From the NCBI GenBank assembly GCA_947466075.1, contig CANIBP010000023.1, positions 19,148-83,147 of the forward strand: a stretch of DNA of 64,000 nucleotides. The letters run 5' to 3'. How positions within the stretch are numbered: position 1 is the first letter of the stretch; every line of letters starts with the position of its first letter. Source of the DNA: Verrucomicrobiaceae bacterium. Lineage in GTDB: Bacteria > Verrucomicrobiota > Verrucomicrobiia > Verrucomicrobiales > Verrucomicrobiaceae. The position numbers and the translations under genes are program-made. The notes below the pieces were generated by a model, which worked only from the letters and a program-made list of their open reading frames with translations, was not told the origin of the DNA and did no database searches. Of the stretch, positions 26,516 through 36,119 are shown piece by piece.

Positions 26516-26755
26516 TTACTTTTTGGCTTCCACTGCGGGCTTTTCGGCCTTTTTGACCTCGGCATCTTTGGGCGTGTTTGGCACGGCGATGAACTTGGCT
26601 TTCTCCGGGTCCATCTGCGGCAACTTGCCTTGAGGCACGGGCGGCTGCGCGTTCTTTTCGGAAATTGCTTTCGATGCTGCCGGCTTGGGCTCTTCTTTTT
26701 TGCCGCAGGAAGCTAGCAGCAGAGCAATGAGAGAGCTGAAGACGAAAAGTTTCAT
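26516..26755 (-). CDS. small lipoprotein of unknown function
   Basis: A 79-residue product beginning MKLFVFSSLIALLLASCGKK, a clear lipoprotein signal with Cys at 17. The mature part is low-complexity, rich in Lys, Pro, Ala and Glu, with no recognised domain. Its ATG overlaps the hisD stop (ATGA on the minus strand), which suggests real translation. Longer frames to 26842 overlap hisD coding and lack the signal at the front. Confidence 0.65.
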   Translation of the reverse strand: MKLFVFSSLIALLLASCGKKEEPKPAASKAISEKNAQPPVPQGKLPQMDPEKAKFIAVPNTPKDAEVKKAEKPAVEAKK

Positions 26756-28038
26756 AAGCAGCGGATGGCAACAGAACGACCATGCGCATCGAGGCCTTCG
26801 ACTTGGCTGAAAGCGCGGACAATAGGCTCGGATTTGACGCAACTCTCGCGATCGAGGCGGATGATGCTGGTGCGTCGCTGAAACATGTCAGCAGTGATAC
26901 CGGGGAAGGATTTGCCAGAGCCGCCGGTTGGCAGCGTATGGCTGGGTCCAGCAAGAAAATCGCCGACGGCGACGGGTGAATGATTACCGAGGAAAATGGC
27001 GCCAGCGGTTCGGATGAGCGGCAAGATGGCATTTTCTCGCGTGGTGATGAGCGTGAGATGTTCGGGCGCGAAATCGTTCACGAGGCGTGCGCCTTCCTCC
27101 AAACTCGGCACGAGCATGCAGAAGACGCCTTTTTCGAGCACAGGGGCGAGTTGAGCCTGACGATTGAGGGTTTTGGCCTGCGTTTCAACTTCAGCGACAA
27201 CGGCATCGAGCAACGCAGCGTCATCGGTAATGAATCCGGCCATGCTGTCTTTGCCGTGTTCAGCTTGGGCGAGGATGTCAGCGGCGATGAAAGCAGGATT
27301 GCCGGATTTATCGGCTAGGATGAGGACTTCGCTGGGTCCTGGGAGTAGATCGATGGAAACGACTCCGAAGGCCTGGCGCTTGGCTTCAACGACGTAGCTA
27401 TTGCCGGGACCAAAGATTTTCGTGACTGGGCGAATCGTCTGCGTGCCAAAGGCGAGCGCAGCAATGGCCTGCGAACCGCCGATTTTATACACCTCGGTGG
27501 CTCCGGCGAGTTTGAGCGCTGCGAGCAAACCGGGATTGACGCTGCCGTCGCGACCACAAGGCGTGCAAACAACAATTTCAGGCACTCCGGCGGCGGCAGC
27601 AAAAGTCACGGTCATGATCGAGGTCGAAACAAGCGGTGCTGTGCCACCGGGGACATAGCAACCGACACGCTCAAAGGGATGGAAGACCTCGCCGACATCG
27701 GCTCCCTGTTCGTTCTTGTAGCTCCAGTTCTGGCGCATGCTGCGTTTGGCGAAGGCCATGACGTTGCGGTGCGATGCTTCAAGAGCGCTTTTCAGCGTAG
27801 CGTCAGCAGCATTCCATGCGGCATCGAGTTCGGCCTGCGGGACGCGCATTTGCGTGGCGCTGAGCTTCGCGCCATCGAATTTCTCGGTGAGTTCGAGGAC
27901 GGCGCAATCACCGCGTTCACGCACGGCCTTAATCACGCCAGCCACGACTTCACGAACGGCATCACTGGCCTCCGCACGGCGGTTGAGAGCGGCGGTTGCA
28001 GTAGCGTAGTCGAGATCGGTTGGGCGGATGACTTTCAT
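26752..28038 (-). CDS. hisD: histidinol dehydrogenase
   Basis: The 428-residue enzyme catalyses the last two NAD-dependent steps of histidine synthesis. Recognisable blocks are GCYVPGGTAPLVST, KIFGPGNSYVVEAKR, DLLPGPSEVLILAD, DILAQAEHGKDS (zinc and catalytic His region) and GPSHTLPTGGSGK. Length is normal. No other his genes are in the window, so the pathway is dispersed. It reads into the small lipoprotein gene with a 4-bp overlap. Confidence 0.93.
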   Translation of the reverse strand: MKVIRPTDLDYATATAALNRRAEASDAVREVVAGVIKAVRERGDCAVLELTEKFDGAKLSATQMRVPQAELDAAWNAADATLKSALEASHRNVMAFAKRSMRQNWSYKNEQGADVGEVFHPFERVGCYVPGGTAPLVSTSIMTVTFAAAAGVPEIVVCTPCGRDGSVNPGLLAALKLAGATEVYKIGGSQAIAALAFGTQTIRPVTKIFGPGNSYVVEAKRQAFGVVSIDLLPGPSEVLILADKSGNPAFIAADILAQAEHGKDSMAGFITDDAALLDAVVAEVETQAKTLNRQAQLAPVLEKGVFCMLVPSLEEGARLVNDFAPEHLTLITTRENAILPLIRTAGAIFLGNHSPVAVGDFLAGPSHTLPTGGSGKSFPGITADMFQRRTSIIRLDRESCVKSEPIVRAFSQVEGLDAHGRSVAIRCL

Positions 28039-28102
28039 TCAATGGTTTTACGTGCCAAGCGAGGCGATGGCGTCAAGGAAGGATCATGTGCGATGAATCA
28101 AC

Positions 28103-28157
28103 AAAAAATGCGGGCATTGCTGCCCGCATCGCTCAGTGGGATCAGAATGATCCCACT
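28103..28157 (-). terminator. tandem-hairpin intrinsic terminator
   Basis: Two perfect stems lie just past the stop of the minus-strand gene at 28170. The first has a 10-bp stem and a 3-base loop (AGTGGGATCA, GAA, TGATCCCACT at 28135-28157). The second has 9 bp (ATGCGGGCA, TTGC, TGCCCGCAT at 28108-28129). On the minus strand the second stem runs into a T tract (A tract at 28103-28108 on plus). Confidence 0.85.
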
Positions 28158-28169
28158 TTAGACAAAGTG

Positions 28170-29132
28170 TTAAGGCACCACTTCACCAGAACCGGTATAA
28201 ACCCACTTCTCGACGCGACCGTTTTTGATACGGGCCTGTGCTTCGGTCTCAAACTTGCCGAACATGGTCTGTGTTTCGTATTTCACGTTCACAGTCCAGT
28301 AATCGGTGCCATCGATTTTTTCCTGCGCAGGATCACCCCAGGATTTGATGTTATCGGTTTTGATCTCGGTGACTTCGCCCGCCTTCATGCTGGCAACGAG
28401 CAGAGGATAGCTGCCATCAGCATCTTTGGCGGGCTTGTCGTTGCTGCTGCTAGCACCGCCACCGGCAGCAGAAGCTGGAGCATTTTGGGCGCGTTCGGCA
28501 GCGGCAAGCCGGTAAGCATGCGCTTTACGGGCGTTCTCAGTCTGGACGATTTTCACCTGCTCATACGCAGCAGCAAAAACTTCTTTGAAATCGGTGTCAT
28601 CCATCGCCACCTGACCACGCATTGGCGAACCTGCTGATGCTCCGACGACCAAGTTCGTGCCTTCTTGGCCCATGACGTAAATTTTGGCCCCGCTTTTGAA
28701 ATTGGTAGCGGCAGTGGCCTTGCCCATCTGCATCTTGAGTTCGAGGTCTTTCTTCATCGTGACCTGCTTCGGTGTAGTGAAGAAGCCTTTCGGCACGACA
28801 GCCCAGTTTTGCGTGACTTCGTCCACCGGTGGGAAGACGGGAGCAACGAAGGCATTCGGGTCAACCGGCGCTGGCTCGGGAATCTTCGGCATCTCGGGCT
28901 TCGGCTCGGGAGCCATCTCAGGCTTTAGCTCAGGCTTTGGTGCCTCCATCACGACCTTTGGCTCCTTTTTGACGACCGGTTTTGGCACCGGGGCAACGGC
29001 GATTTCCTTCTTCGGTTCCACCTTGGGCACATGCTTGGTGAACTTCATGGCATCGGCGAAGGTCGGATACACATACTCGTAGGAGACGTAGCCGACGGCG
29101 ATGGCAAGGATGATGACGATGATCGGTTTCAT
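28170..29132 (-). CDS. membrane-anchored Pro/Lys/Glu-rich protein, unknown function
   Basis: A 320-residue protein with one N-terminal membrane helix (KPIIVIILAIAVGYVSYEYV) and no cleavage site, so probably a signal anchor. Residues about 35-95 are a Pro/Lys/Glu/Ala-rich spacer with VPKPVVKKEPK-like repeats, as in periplasm-spanning linkers. A central region (VTMKKDLELKMQMGKATAA, SGAKIYVMGQEGTNLVVG) looks like a small beta domain. The last 60 residues (DYWTVNVKYETQTMFGKFE, NGRVEKWVY) form another. No family recognised. It is divergent from uvrA and ends at a strong terminator. Confidence 0.7.
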   Translation of the reverse strand: MKPIIVIILAIAVGYVSYEYVYPTFADAMKFTKHVPKVEPKKEIAVAPVPKPVVKKEPKVVMEAPKPELKPEMAPEPKPEMPKIPEPAPVDPNAFVAPVFPPVDEVTQNWAVVPKGFFTTPKQVTMKKDLELKMQMGKATAATNFKSGAKIYVMGQEGTNLVVGASAGSPMRGQVAMDDTDFKEVFAAAYEQVKIVQTENARKAHAYRLAAAERAQNAPASAAGGGASSSNDKPAKDADGSYPLLVASMKAGEVTEIKTDNIKSWGDPAQEKIDGTDYWTVNVKYETQTMFGKFETEAQARIKNGRVEKWVYTGSGEVVP

Positions 29133-29255
29133 GGTAGGGGGAGTTTAGGGGAGAGGCGGGGGAAATCAACAGCCCTAATGCATCAATCTACCAACGGGCC
29201 TACTGTGGCATTTCTTGGGCTTGATCTCCCCGCCCCCACGCGGCTTGTGTGGCGC

Positions 29256-32132
29256 ATGCCAGAAAACGTGATCCGCGTGCGTGGCGCACGGCAGCACAAC
29301 CTCCAGAATATCGACGTGGACATCCCACGGCACAAACTCGTGGTGCTCACCGGCGTGAGCGGCAGCGGCAAGTCATCCCTGGCCTTCGACACGCTCTTCG
29401 CGGAAGGCCAGCGGCGCTACGTGCAGAGCCTTTCCGCCTACGCCCGGCAGTTTCTCGACCAGATGCAGAAGCCGGACGTGGATTTCATCGAAGGGCTGTC
29501 GCCGGCGGTGGCCATCGAGCAGGTTCACTCGAATCCGAACCCGCGCAGCACCATCGCGACGGTGACGGAGATCTACGACTACCTCCGCGTGCTCTACGCC
29601 GTGGCCGGACAGCCGCACGATCCGCAAACCGGCGAAAAACTCCTGCGCAGCACGCCACCAGAGATCGCGGACAAGGTGCTGGCCCTCGGTGAAGGCACGC
29701 GCGTCATGGTGCTCTCCCCGCAACCTCCGGCGAGCGGCGAGGACACGCGCACGCTGTTTGAAAAGCTCAAACGCCAGGGCCTCGTGCGCGTGCGGCTGAA
29801 TGGCGAGATCGTGGAACTGGAAGACACGCTCAAACTGGCCGCCGAAGAGCAGCAGCAGGTGCAGATCGTCATCGACCGCCTCGTGGTTCGTGCGGACTCA
29901 CGCCAGCGGCTCATGGAGGCCATCGAAAGCTCGCTGCACTGGAACGAGCGCGAGGTGCAATTCCTTGTAAACCTCGACGGCAGCGACGAAATCCTCAGCT
30001 ACACCACCGAGTTCGCCAATCCGCGCACTGGCTACGTCATCGAGCGCCTCACGCCGCAGCATTTCTCCTTCAACACCCATCTCGGCGCCTGCCCCACCTG
30101 CGAAGGCACCGGCATGACGCCGACACCAGATGCGACGCTGCTGGTGCCGGACGAGTCCAAATCGCTCGCCGATGGCGCGATCAAGGCGTGGTGGGCGCGG
30201 CATCCGAAAGTGCGCCTCATTTTCAATCAAAGCGTGGAAACGCTGGCGAAGCACTTCGGCGCTGCGATGGACGTTCCCTTCCAAACTCTGCCACAAGCCT
30301 TCAAAGACGCCCTGTTTCATGGCACCGGCGACGTCGCCATCGCCACGGGTTGGAAGAAATCCGACCACACCCGCAGCGTCGCGAAGCCCTTTGAAGGCCT
30401 GCTGCCCGAAATCGCCCGTCTTTATCAAAGCGCCGAGAGCGACGCGCTGCGATCCACCCTCACGCGGCTCATGAATCCCCATGCGTGTGCGACCTGCGAA
30501 GGCAAGCGGCTCAACCCGCAATCGCTGGCGGTCAGATTGAGTTCGCAGGCGAAAGATCTCAATATCCACGAGTTCACCTCGCTGCAAATTCGCGATGCAC
30601 TTGGCTGGATGCGTGACTTGGAAGTCACCGAGCAGCAGAAAGCGTATGTCGGCGAGTTGCAGCGCGAGATCGTGAAGCGCATCGAGTTTCTGGAGCAGGT
30701 GGGACTCGGTTATCTCGCGTTGAATCGCGAGAGCGGCACGCTTTCCGGCGGTGAGATGCAGCGCATTCGTCTTGCCTCGCAAATCGGAGCCGGACTGGCG
30801 GGTGTGCTTTACGTCTTGGACGAGCCGAGCATCGGCCTGCATCCCTCCGACAACGAGCGTTTGATCCAGACGCTGCTGCGTCTGCGAGATCTCGGCAACA
30901 CCGTGCTCGTGGTCGAACACGACGAAGCCACGATGCGTGCTGCCGATCACATCATCGAGCTCGGCCCCGCCGCCGGCCCGCACGGCGGCAAGCTCATCGC
31001 CCAAGGGACGCCCGCTGAGATAGCCGCGAATCCGAATTCGATCACCGGTGCTTATTTGAGCGGCAAAATGCGCATCCAGGCCACCGCACTGCCGCAAACC
31101 CTCTTAACCGAGAATCAAGGCCCCAGAACCCAGAACTCGTTAACGATTCACGGTGCCACCGAGCACAACTTGCGAAACGTCACCGCCGCCTTCCCACTCG
31201 GCAGCTTCACCTGCGTCACCGGGCCGTCTGGCAGTGGCAAATCGACCTTGGTTGATGACATCCTCATGCGGGCGCTGCGCCGCCATTTTTACGACGCCAA
31301 GGACATTCCCGGCAAGCACGAGCGCATCACCGGCCTCGAACACCTCGACAAAGTCGTCGTCATTGACCAATCACCCATCGGCCGCAGTCCGCGCTCGAAT
31401 CCCGCCACTTACACCGGCGCGTTTGGGCCCATCCGCGAACTGTTCGCACAACTCCCACTCGCCCGTGTGCGCGGTTACGATGCCGGGCGCTTCAGCTTCA
31501 ACACCCCCGGCGGTCGTTGCGAAAAATGCGAAGGCGACGGCGTCATCAAGATCGACATGCACTTCCTCGCCGATGTCTATGTCACCTGCGAGTCCTGCAA
31601 AGGCCGCCGCTACGGTGCCGAGACACTCGAAGTCACCTTCAAAGGCAAAAACATCGCCGACGTGCTCGAAATGACCGTCAGCGAAGCCGCACGCTTCTTT
31701 GACCGCAACAACGCCATCGCCCCGAAACTGCGCACGCTCGAAGACACCGGCCTTGGCTACATCAAACTTGGCCAAAGCGGTGCCTCACTCTCCGGCGGTG
31801 AGGCCCAGCGCATCAAGCTCAGCGCCGAACTCGCCAAACGCAGCACCGGCCGCACACTCTACGTCCTCGACGAACCCACCACCGGCCTGCACAGCGCCGA
31901 TATCCAGACGCTGCTCGGCGTCCTGCTGCGCCTGCGTGATGCCGGCAACACCCTCATCGTCATCGAGCACCACCTCGACGTCATCCGCTGCGCCGACTGG
32001 ATCATCGACCTCGGCCCCGGCGGCGGCACCGAAGGCGGCCACATCCTCGCCACCGGCACACCGAAAGAGATCGCGAGGAACAAGGACAGCGTGACGGGAC
32101 GGTTTCTACAAGCAGCATTCACAAACCAATGA
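29256..32132 (+). CDS. uvrA: excinuclease ABC subunit A
   Basis: From the ATG at 29256 ([15 protein letters not shown]) it has 958 residues, the normal UvrA size. It has two ABC ATPase modules: Walker [16 protein letters not shown] and [15 protein letters not shown]; signatures [12 protein letters not shown] and [12 protein letters not shown]. Zinc-finger cysteines occur in [24 protein letters not shown] and CESCKGRR. It recognises DNA damage in nucleotide excision repair. In-frame ATGs at 29031 and 29178 add non-conserved residues; 29031 would overlap the divergent gene. The stop overlaps the next start by 4 bp. Confidence 0.95.
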   Translation: MPENVIRVRGARQHNLQNIDVDIPRHKLVVLTGVSGSGKSSLAFDTLFAEGQRRYVQSLSAYARQFLDQMQKPDVDFIEGLSPAVAIEQVHSNPNPRSTIATVTEIYDYLRVLYAVAGQPHDPQTGEKLLRSTPPEIADKVLALGEGTRVMVLSPQPPASGEDTRTLFEKLKRQGLVRVRLNGEIVELEDTLKLAAEEQQQVQIVIDRLVVRADSRQRLMEAIESSLHWNEREVQFLVNLDGSDEILSYTTEFANPRTGYVIERLTPQHFSFNTHLGACPTCEGTGMTPTPDATLLVPDESKSLADGAIKAWWARHPKVRLIFNQSVETLAKHFGAAMDVPFQTLPQAFKDALFHGTGDVAIATGWKKSDHTRSVAKPFEGLLPEIARLYQSAESDALRSTLTRLMNPHACATCEGKRLNPQSLAVRLSSQAKDLNIHEFTSLQIRDALGWMRDLEVTEQQKAYVGELQREIVKRIEFLEQVGLGYLALNRESGTLSGGEMQRIRLASQIGAGLAGVLYVLDEPSIGLHPSDNERLIQTLLRLRDLGNTVLVVEHDEATMRAADHIIELGPAAGPHGGKLIAQGTPAEIAANPNSITGAYLSGKMRIQATALPQTLLTENQGPRTQNSLTIHGATEHNLRNVTAAFPLGSFTCVTGPSGSGKSTLVDDILMRALRRHFYDAKDIPGKHERITGLEHLDKVVVIDQSPIGRSPRSNPATYTGAFGPIRELFAQLPLARVRGYDAGRFSFNTPGGRCEKCEGDGVIKIDMHFLADVYVTCESCKGRRYGAETLEVTFKGKNIADVLEMTVSEAARFFDRNNAIAPKLRTLEDTGLGYIKLGQSGASLSGGEAQRIKLSAELAKRSTGRTLYVLDEPTTGLHSADIQTLLGVLLRLRDAGNTLIVIEHHLDVIRCADWIIDLGPGGGTEGGHILATGTPKEIARNKDSVTGRFLQAAFTNQ

Positions 32133-32632
32133 ACCCAAAAAGCATCATCAGTTGCCTCATCTGCGCTTGGGGCGTTCCGCTGGCTATCGTCATCGTTGTC
32201 AGAATGTTCACTCCCGACCCTAATCGACCCAAAGACACATTCCTCGCAGTGGTGCTAACGCCGAACGACATTCGTATGGAGGAGAAGCGTGGCAGGAAGA
32301 ACTCAAATCACTTCGAGGTTTGGCTACACAGCCCAAATGGCGACAAGTACTTTCACCGCGACCCCAACCCAGAACCGGTCACTGATCTTTATCATCGCAT
32401 CCCTCAAGGCGTTCCATTGAATGTCATTTACAACCCAACCAACGAAGGAAACGTCATCATGGAAATCTCCCTACCTGAATCGAAGGATAAGCCGTTGTTG
32501 GCCTTCGCGGACGTGATGGCCGAATATTCAACGCGCCGTCGAGTTGTTTACATTGTTGCTGGATTGTGGTTCACGCTGGGAACTCTTGTCCTCGGTGGTC
32601 TGTGGAAGGTGTCTGTAAAGACCGCCTCTTGA
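32129..32632 (+). CDS. hypothetical membrane protein with two TM segments
   Basis: A 167-residue protein with a membrane helix at each end (IISCLICAWGVPLAIVIVV and VYIVAGLWFTLGTLVLGGLW). About 90 soluble residues lie between them and include HFEVWLHSPNGDKYFHRDP and VPLNVIYNPTNEGNVIMEI. The layout and the soluble sheet recall DUF3592-type proteins, but the resemblance is weak. It overlaps the uvrA stop by 4 bp (ATGA), so it is probably co-expressed with it; there is no obvious functional link to repair. Confidence 0.6.
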   Translation: MNPKSIISCLICAWGVPLAIVIVVRMFTPDPNRPKDTFLAVVLTPNDIRMEEKRGRKNSNHFEVWLHSPNGDKYFHRDPNPEPVTDLYHRIPQGVPLNVIYNPTNEGNVIMEISLPESKDKPLLAFADVMAEYSTRRRVVYIVAGLWFTLGTLVLGGLWKVSVKTAS

Positions 32633-32646
32633 TCAAACGGCGCTCC

Positions 32647-34299
32647 ATGTCCCCTTCCCGTCTCCAGTTTCAGCTCGAAGCGCAAGCCGCCGGCTCCAAG
32701 GCCCGTGCGGCGACGTTTCGCACGCTGCATGGCGTGGTGCAGACGCCGTTGTTCATGCCGGTGGGCACGCAGGCGACGGTGAAGGCGCAGACGCCGGAGT
32801 CGTTGCATGCCTCTGGCTCGCAAATCCTGCTGGCGAACACGTATCATCTGCTGCTGCGGCCCGGACCGGAGGTGTTTCAGAAGCTGGGTGGCATTCATCG
32901 TTTCATGGACTGGCCGGGATCGGTGCTCACGGACTCGGGTGGTTATCAGATCTTCTCGTTGCCGCATTCGCGCTCGATGACGGAGGAAGGGGCGGTGTTT
33001 CAAAGCTATGTGGATGGCCAGCGCATCCTGCTGAGCCCCGAATTGAGCATTCAAACACAAAGGGCCATCGGCAGTGACATCATGATGGTGCTGGATCAAT
33101 GCATCCCGTCCACCGCCGATGAGAAAGCCGCACGCGCCGCGCTGCAAGTCACGCAACGCTGGGCCGTGCGCAGTCTCGCCGCGCGCGAGGACTCACCGCA
33201 GTCGATGTTTGGCATCGTGCAGGGCGCACTGTATCCGCATCTGCGTCGCGAAAGCGCGGAAGGGCTGATGCAGATCGACTTCGACGGCTTTGCCATCGGC
33301 GGACTGGCCGTGGGCGAGGAAAAGAACGAGCGCGAGGACGTGTGTGAGCTGACTGCCGCGCTGCTGCCGCAGGATCGACCACGATACCTCATGGGCGTAG
33401 GCACGCCGCTGGATGTGCTGGAGGCCGTGCATCGCGGCGTGGACATGTTTGACTGCATTATTCCCACCCAGGTGGCCAAGCGCGGCTCCTGCTTCACCTC
33501 ACGCGGCATCGTCGAGCTGCGGCGCTCGGTTTATAAATTCAGCGAGGAGCAGCTCGATCCCGCCTGCACCTGCCCGGTGTGTGCGAAATACTCGCGGGCG
33601 TATCTGCATCACCTCACCAAGACGCAGGAACCGCTCGGCTGGCAGCTCATGGGCCAGCACAACATCCACTTCTACCACCAGCTCATGCGCGAGATCCGCC
33701 AGAGCATTCTGGAAGATCGCTTTCTGCCGCTCTACCGCGAGAAGCGTGAGATTTTGCAGATCGAAGATGTCGATCATCCGGTGAAGGGCCCAAAAGCCGG
33801 TGCCGCCAAGCCGCTACTCCTCGGCGACTACGAACTGCGGCTCGATCCCATCGCAATTCATCACCGCAACGGCCAGATCGTCCCCACGCAGATCGATTCC
33901 AAGTGGCCTGAGCAAATCCAACTCGCCCAACGCCTCCGCCTTCCCGCCGGAGTCGCCGCAGAAGACGCTGCGCCACTCATCATCTGGGATCTCGACCTCG
34001 GTGCCGCTGCTCCAGCGCTCTCGCTCATCCTCGCCTACGAAGAAGAGGTGCAGAAAGGCCCTGTGCGGTCGCTGCACCTCGTCAGCTTCACCGCTGACCT
34101 CTCGCCTCTTCGCCTCGCCCTCAGCCACAAACGCCACTTCCCATATCTGCGCCACGGTGCAGCGGACACGCTCGTGCTGCGAGACGTGTGGGAGTCCCGC
34201 TACTGCCCCGGCTTGAAGTGGATGTTGATCCATGGATGCAGCGAGGAGATGCGCGCTCAGGCTCCAGGACCGGCGGAAGTGGTGTTGGGCGAACGGTAA
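32647..34299 (+). CDS. tgt: tRNA-guanine transglycosylase with C-terminal extension
   Basis: The first 375 residues are a bacterial Tgt. D96 is in LTDSGGYQIFSL, the expected nucleophile D269 is in MFDCIIPTQVAKRG, and the zinc site is CTCPVCAKYSRAYLHH plus a downstream His. Tgt exchanges G34 for preQ1 in queuosine tRNAs. The usual PTRxxRxG after the nucleophile reads PTQVAKRG. The protein goes on for about 165 more residues (550 in all; Tgt is about 375). That part contains LIIWDLDLGAAAPALSLIL and VRSLHLVSFTADLSPLRLAL, resembling the Rossmann core of an MnmC-type methyltransferase. The start at 32647 is chosen because upstream codons are not conserved. Confidence 0.88.
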   Translation: MSPSRLQFQLEAQAAGSKARAATFRTLHGVVQTPLFMPVGTQATVKAQTPESLHASGSQILLANTYHLLLRPGPEVFQKLGGIHRFMDWPGSVLTDSGGYQIFSLPHSRSMTEEGAVFQSYVDGQRILLSPELSIQTQRAIGSDIMMVLDQCIPSTADEKAARAALQVTQRWAVRSLAAREDSPQSMFGIVQGALYPHLRRESAEGLMQIDFDGFAIGGLAVGEEKNEREDVCELTAALLPQDRPRYLMGVGTPLDVLEAVHRGVDMFDCIIPTQVAKRGSCFTSRGIVELRRSVYKFSEEQLDPACTCPVCAKYSRAYLHHLTKTQEPLGWQLMGQHNIHFYHQLMREIRQSILEDRFLPLYREKREILQIEDVDHPVKGPKAGAAKPLLLGDYELRLDPIAIHHRNGQIVPTQIDSKWPEQIQLAQRLRLPAGVAAEDAAPLIIWDLDLGAAAPALSLILAYEEEVQKGPVRSLHLVSFTADLSPLRLALSHKRHFPYLRHGAADTLVLRDVWESRYCPGLKWMLIHGCSEEMRAQAPGPAEVVLGER

Positions 34300-34371
34300 T
34301 CCCCTTCACGACTAGCATTCGCTGCGTTTTTGTTCCTTGTGCAAAGACACGTCCCGTCCAAGCGTGACGGG

Positions 34372-35319
34372 ATGCTCATCGCCTATTACCTGCACGACCT
34401 CAGCCCTCACTTGATCAAAATCACGGACAAGATCGCCGTGCATTGGTATGGGTTGTCCTATGTTCTGGGTTTCTACCTGACCTACGTTGTTATGCGCTTT
34501 CTGGCGAAGCGGGGCCTCTCAGAGATCAAGGAAGAGGCGGTGGCAGATTTCATCACGATGGTATCGTTGTTCGGTCTGGTTCTGGGTGGTCGCCTCGGCT
34601 ATCTGCTGCTCTACAATTTCGATGAGTTCATCCATGCGCCGTGGATTTTCTTCCTGCTGAATCAAGGCGGCATGGCAAGTCATGGCGGCATCGCAGGCAC
34701 CACGCTGTTTTGCGGCTGGTATGCGTGGAAACACAAGATTTCATGGGCTGGCATCGGCGACTCGATCGTGTGCGGTGCACCACTGGGCGTGTTCCTCGGG
34801 CGTATCGCCAACTTCATCAATGGCGAACTGTTTGGCCGCGTAACGAACGTGCCATGGGCGGTGAAATTTCCCACCGAACTACTGCATGAAGACTTTTACA
34901 AGCAAGGCGGCCAACCAGGGCTGGTTCCCGAAGGTTTGCAGCACAGTCCGGACATCATCGCATATTTCGAGAAGGATCGCGGTGGGCGTGCCGAACTTGA
35001 GGCCGTGCTGCATCCACGCCACCCCTCGCAACTTTATGAAGCGCTCGGCGAAGGCCTGCTGCTGAGTGCCGTTCTCATTTTCATCCGTCTTAAGTTCCCA
35101 CGACTGCGCCAAGGCATCGTCACCGGACTGTTTTTCATTCTCTACGCCGGTGTCCGCATCGCACTGGAATTTGTGCGGCAGCCGGACAGCGGCTCGGCGA
35201 TGATCCTGGGCCTGACGAAGGGACAGTTCTTCTCGACCTTCATGTTCATCGTCGGCGGACTGTTCATCGGTTACGGCCTGAAATGGGGCAAGCGCCCACC
35301 AGGACTGGCACAGGCCTGA
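34372..35319 (+). CDS. lgt: prolipoprotein diacylglyceryl transferase
   Basis: A 315-residue multi-pass membrane enzyme. Signature blocks are ALHWYGL-like (AVHWYGLSYVLGF), GGMASHGGIAGTTLF, FLGRIANFINGELFGR and HPSQLYEALGEG. It transfers diacylglycerol to the lipobox cysteine of prolipoproteins at the inner membrane; several likely client lipoproteins are in this window. Seven TM segments are plausible. The ATG at 34372 gives the standard N terminus; a TTG at 34330 would add 14 residues. Confidence 0.93.
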   Translation: MLIAYYLHDLSPHLIKITDKIAVHWYGLSYVLGFYLTYVVMRFLAKRGLSEIKEEAVADFITMVSLFGLVLGGRLGYLLLYNFDEFIHAPWIFFLLNQGGMASHGGIAGTTLFCGWYAWKHKISWAGIGDSIVCGAPLGVFLGRIANFINGELFGRVTNVPWAVKFPTELLHEDFYKQGGQPGLVPEGLQHSPDIIAYFEKDRGGRAELEAVLHPRHPSQLYEALGEGLLLSAVLIFIRLKFPRLRQGIVTGLFFILYAGVRIALEFVRQPDSGSAMILGLTKGQFFSTFMFIVGGLFIGYGLKWGKRPPGLAQA

Positions 35320-35320
35320 G

Positions 35321-36010
35321 TCACTTCAAATCGAGACCAAGATCGAGATTGAAACTGCCATCCGCCGCAGGTGCGCTGGCGTTGAGATCCAGGGAAATGC
35401 CGCTGACCATCTGACCATCGGATCCTTCTCTTCCGATCATGATGCTGGCTTTTTGTTCGGCACGCGTGACTACGGTAGGCATGGAAAGCATATCAGCGCC
35501 CTTGGATTCATTAAGATGGGCAAGAGCGGCCTTCACTTCGGCAGGCTTCATCGCGCCTGACTGCTCGACATCAAACGGGGCAGGAAACAAGTCGCGCACG
35601 GCTTTGTCGGCAGCCACGGCATCGCTGACTTTCAGCAAGCGAGCAGCCAGTTTGACCGTGCCGTCTGGCAGGCTCTCTGGCGTGATTATTGCGAGACCAT
35701 TCGTATCCTTGCTTATCTGCCAGAAGCCGATGATGGCGGATTCACCCGGCTTCAAATGCACACGGCGCTTGGTCTTGAAAGGCAGCGGTTTCTGGCCCTC
35801 TGGCGCGGCCGAGAGGATTTCATGGTAAAGATCATCCAAGTCATCTGACTGCGGCAAGGCTGATGGCTTGGGAGACGCAGAAGATGAATTCGAACTGTGT
35901 GGCGCGAATGTGGGACTGACCGTCTTCTGTTGCGAGCGTGAGAACCAGAACAGAGCAGCCAGTAGCAAAAGAGTGCAGACAATGGGCGAACGACGTGGCA
36001 ACAGGCGCAT
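35321..36010 (-). CDS. anchored protein with secretin-like motif, unknown function
   Basis: A 229-residue product with an N-terminal membrane segment (IVCTLLLLAALFWF) and a Ser/Pro-rich linker to about residue 50. The C-terminal 60 residues contain ADMLSMPTVVTRAEQKASIM followed by IGREG and short strands. This matches the shape of the secretin core motif seen in gspD here (VLSRPSVFALNNKKAVI), but the rest of a secretin is missing. Its start is 109 bp from the divergent ECF sigma gene, a pairing that may be functional. It converges on lgt with one base between the stops. Confidence 0.65.
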   Translation of the reverse strand: MRLLPRRSPIVCTLLLLAALFWFSRSQQKTVSPTFAPHSSNSSSASPKPSALPQSDDLDDLYHEILSAAPEGQKPLPFKTKRRVHLKPGESAIIGFWQISKDTNGLAIITPESLPDGTVKLAARLLKVSDAVAADKAVRDLFPAPFDVEQSGAMKPAEVKAALAHLNESKGADMLSMPTVVTRAEQKASIMIGREGSDGQMVSGISLDLNASAPAADGSFNLDLGLDLK

Positions 36011-36119
36011 GAAAGCCAGATTGGAGGTCTTTTGAGGCCTTACAACCCGTGCTTTTTCGCGATAAAGCACACAAAAGGCGAACCCGGAGGCGTTAGGCTG
36101 GTCGAACACTTGCCCCCGC

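Noticed and set aside
29031..29255. 75-residue N-terminal extension of uvrA
   Set aside because: UvrA normally starts close to its [10 protein letters not shown] motif; the extension overlaps the divergent anchored-protein gene and is not conserved in type.
29898..31097. 399-codon open frame on the minus strand
   Set aside because: It is antisense to the middle of uvrA, whose plus-strand frame has all family motifs; high GC third-position bias creates long mirror frames.
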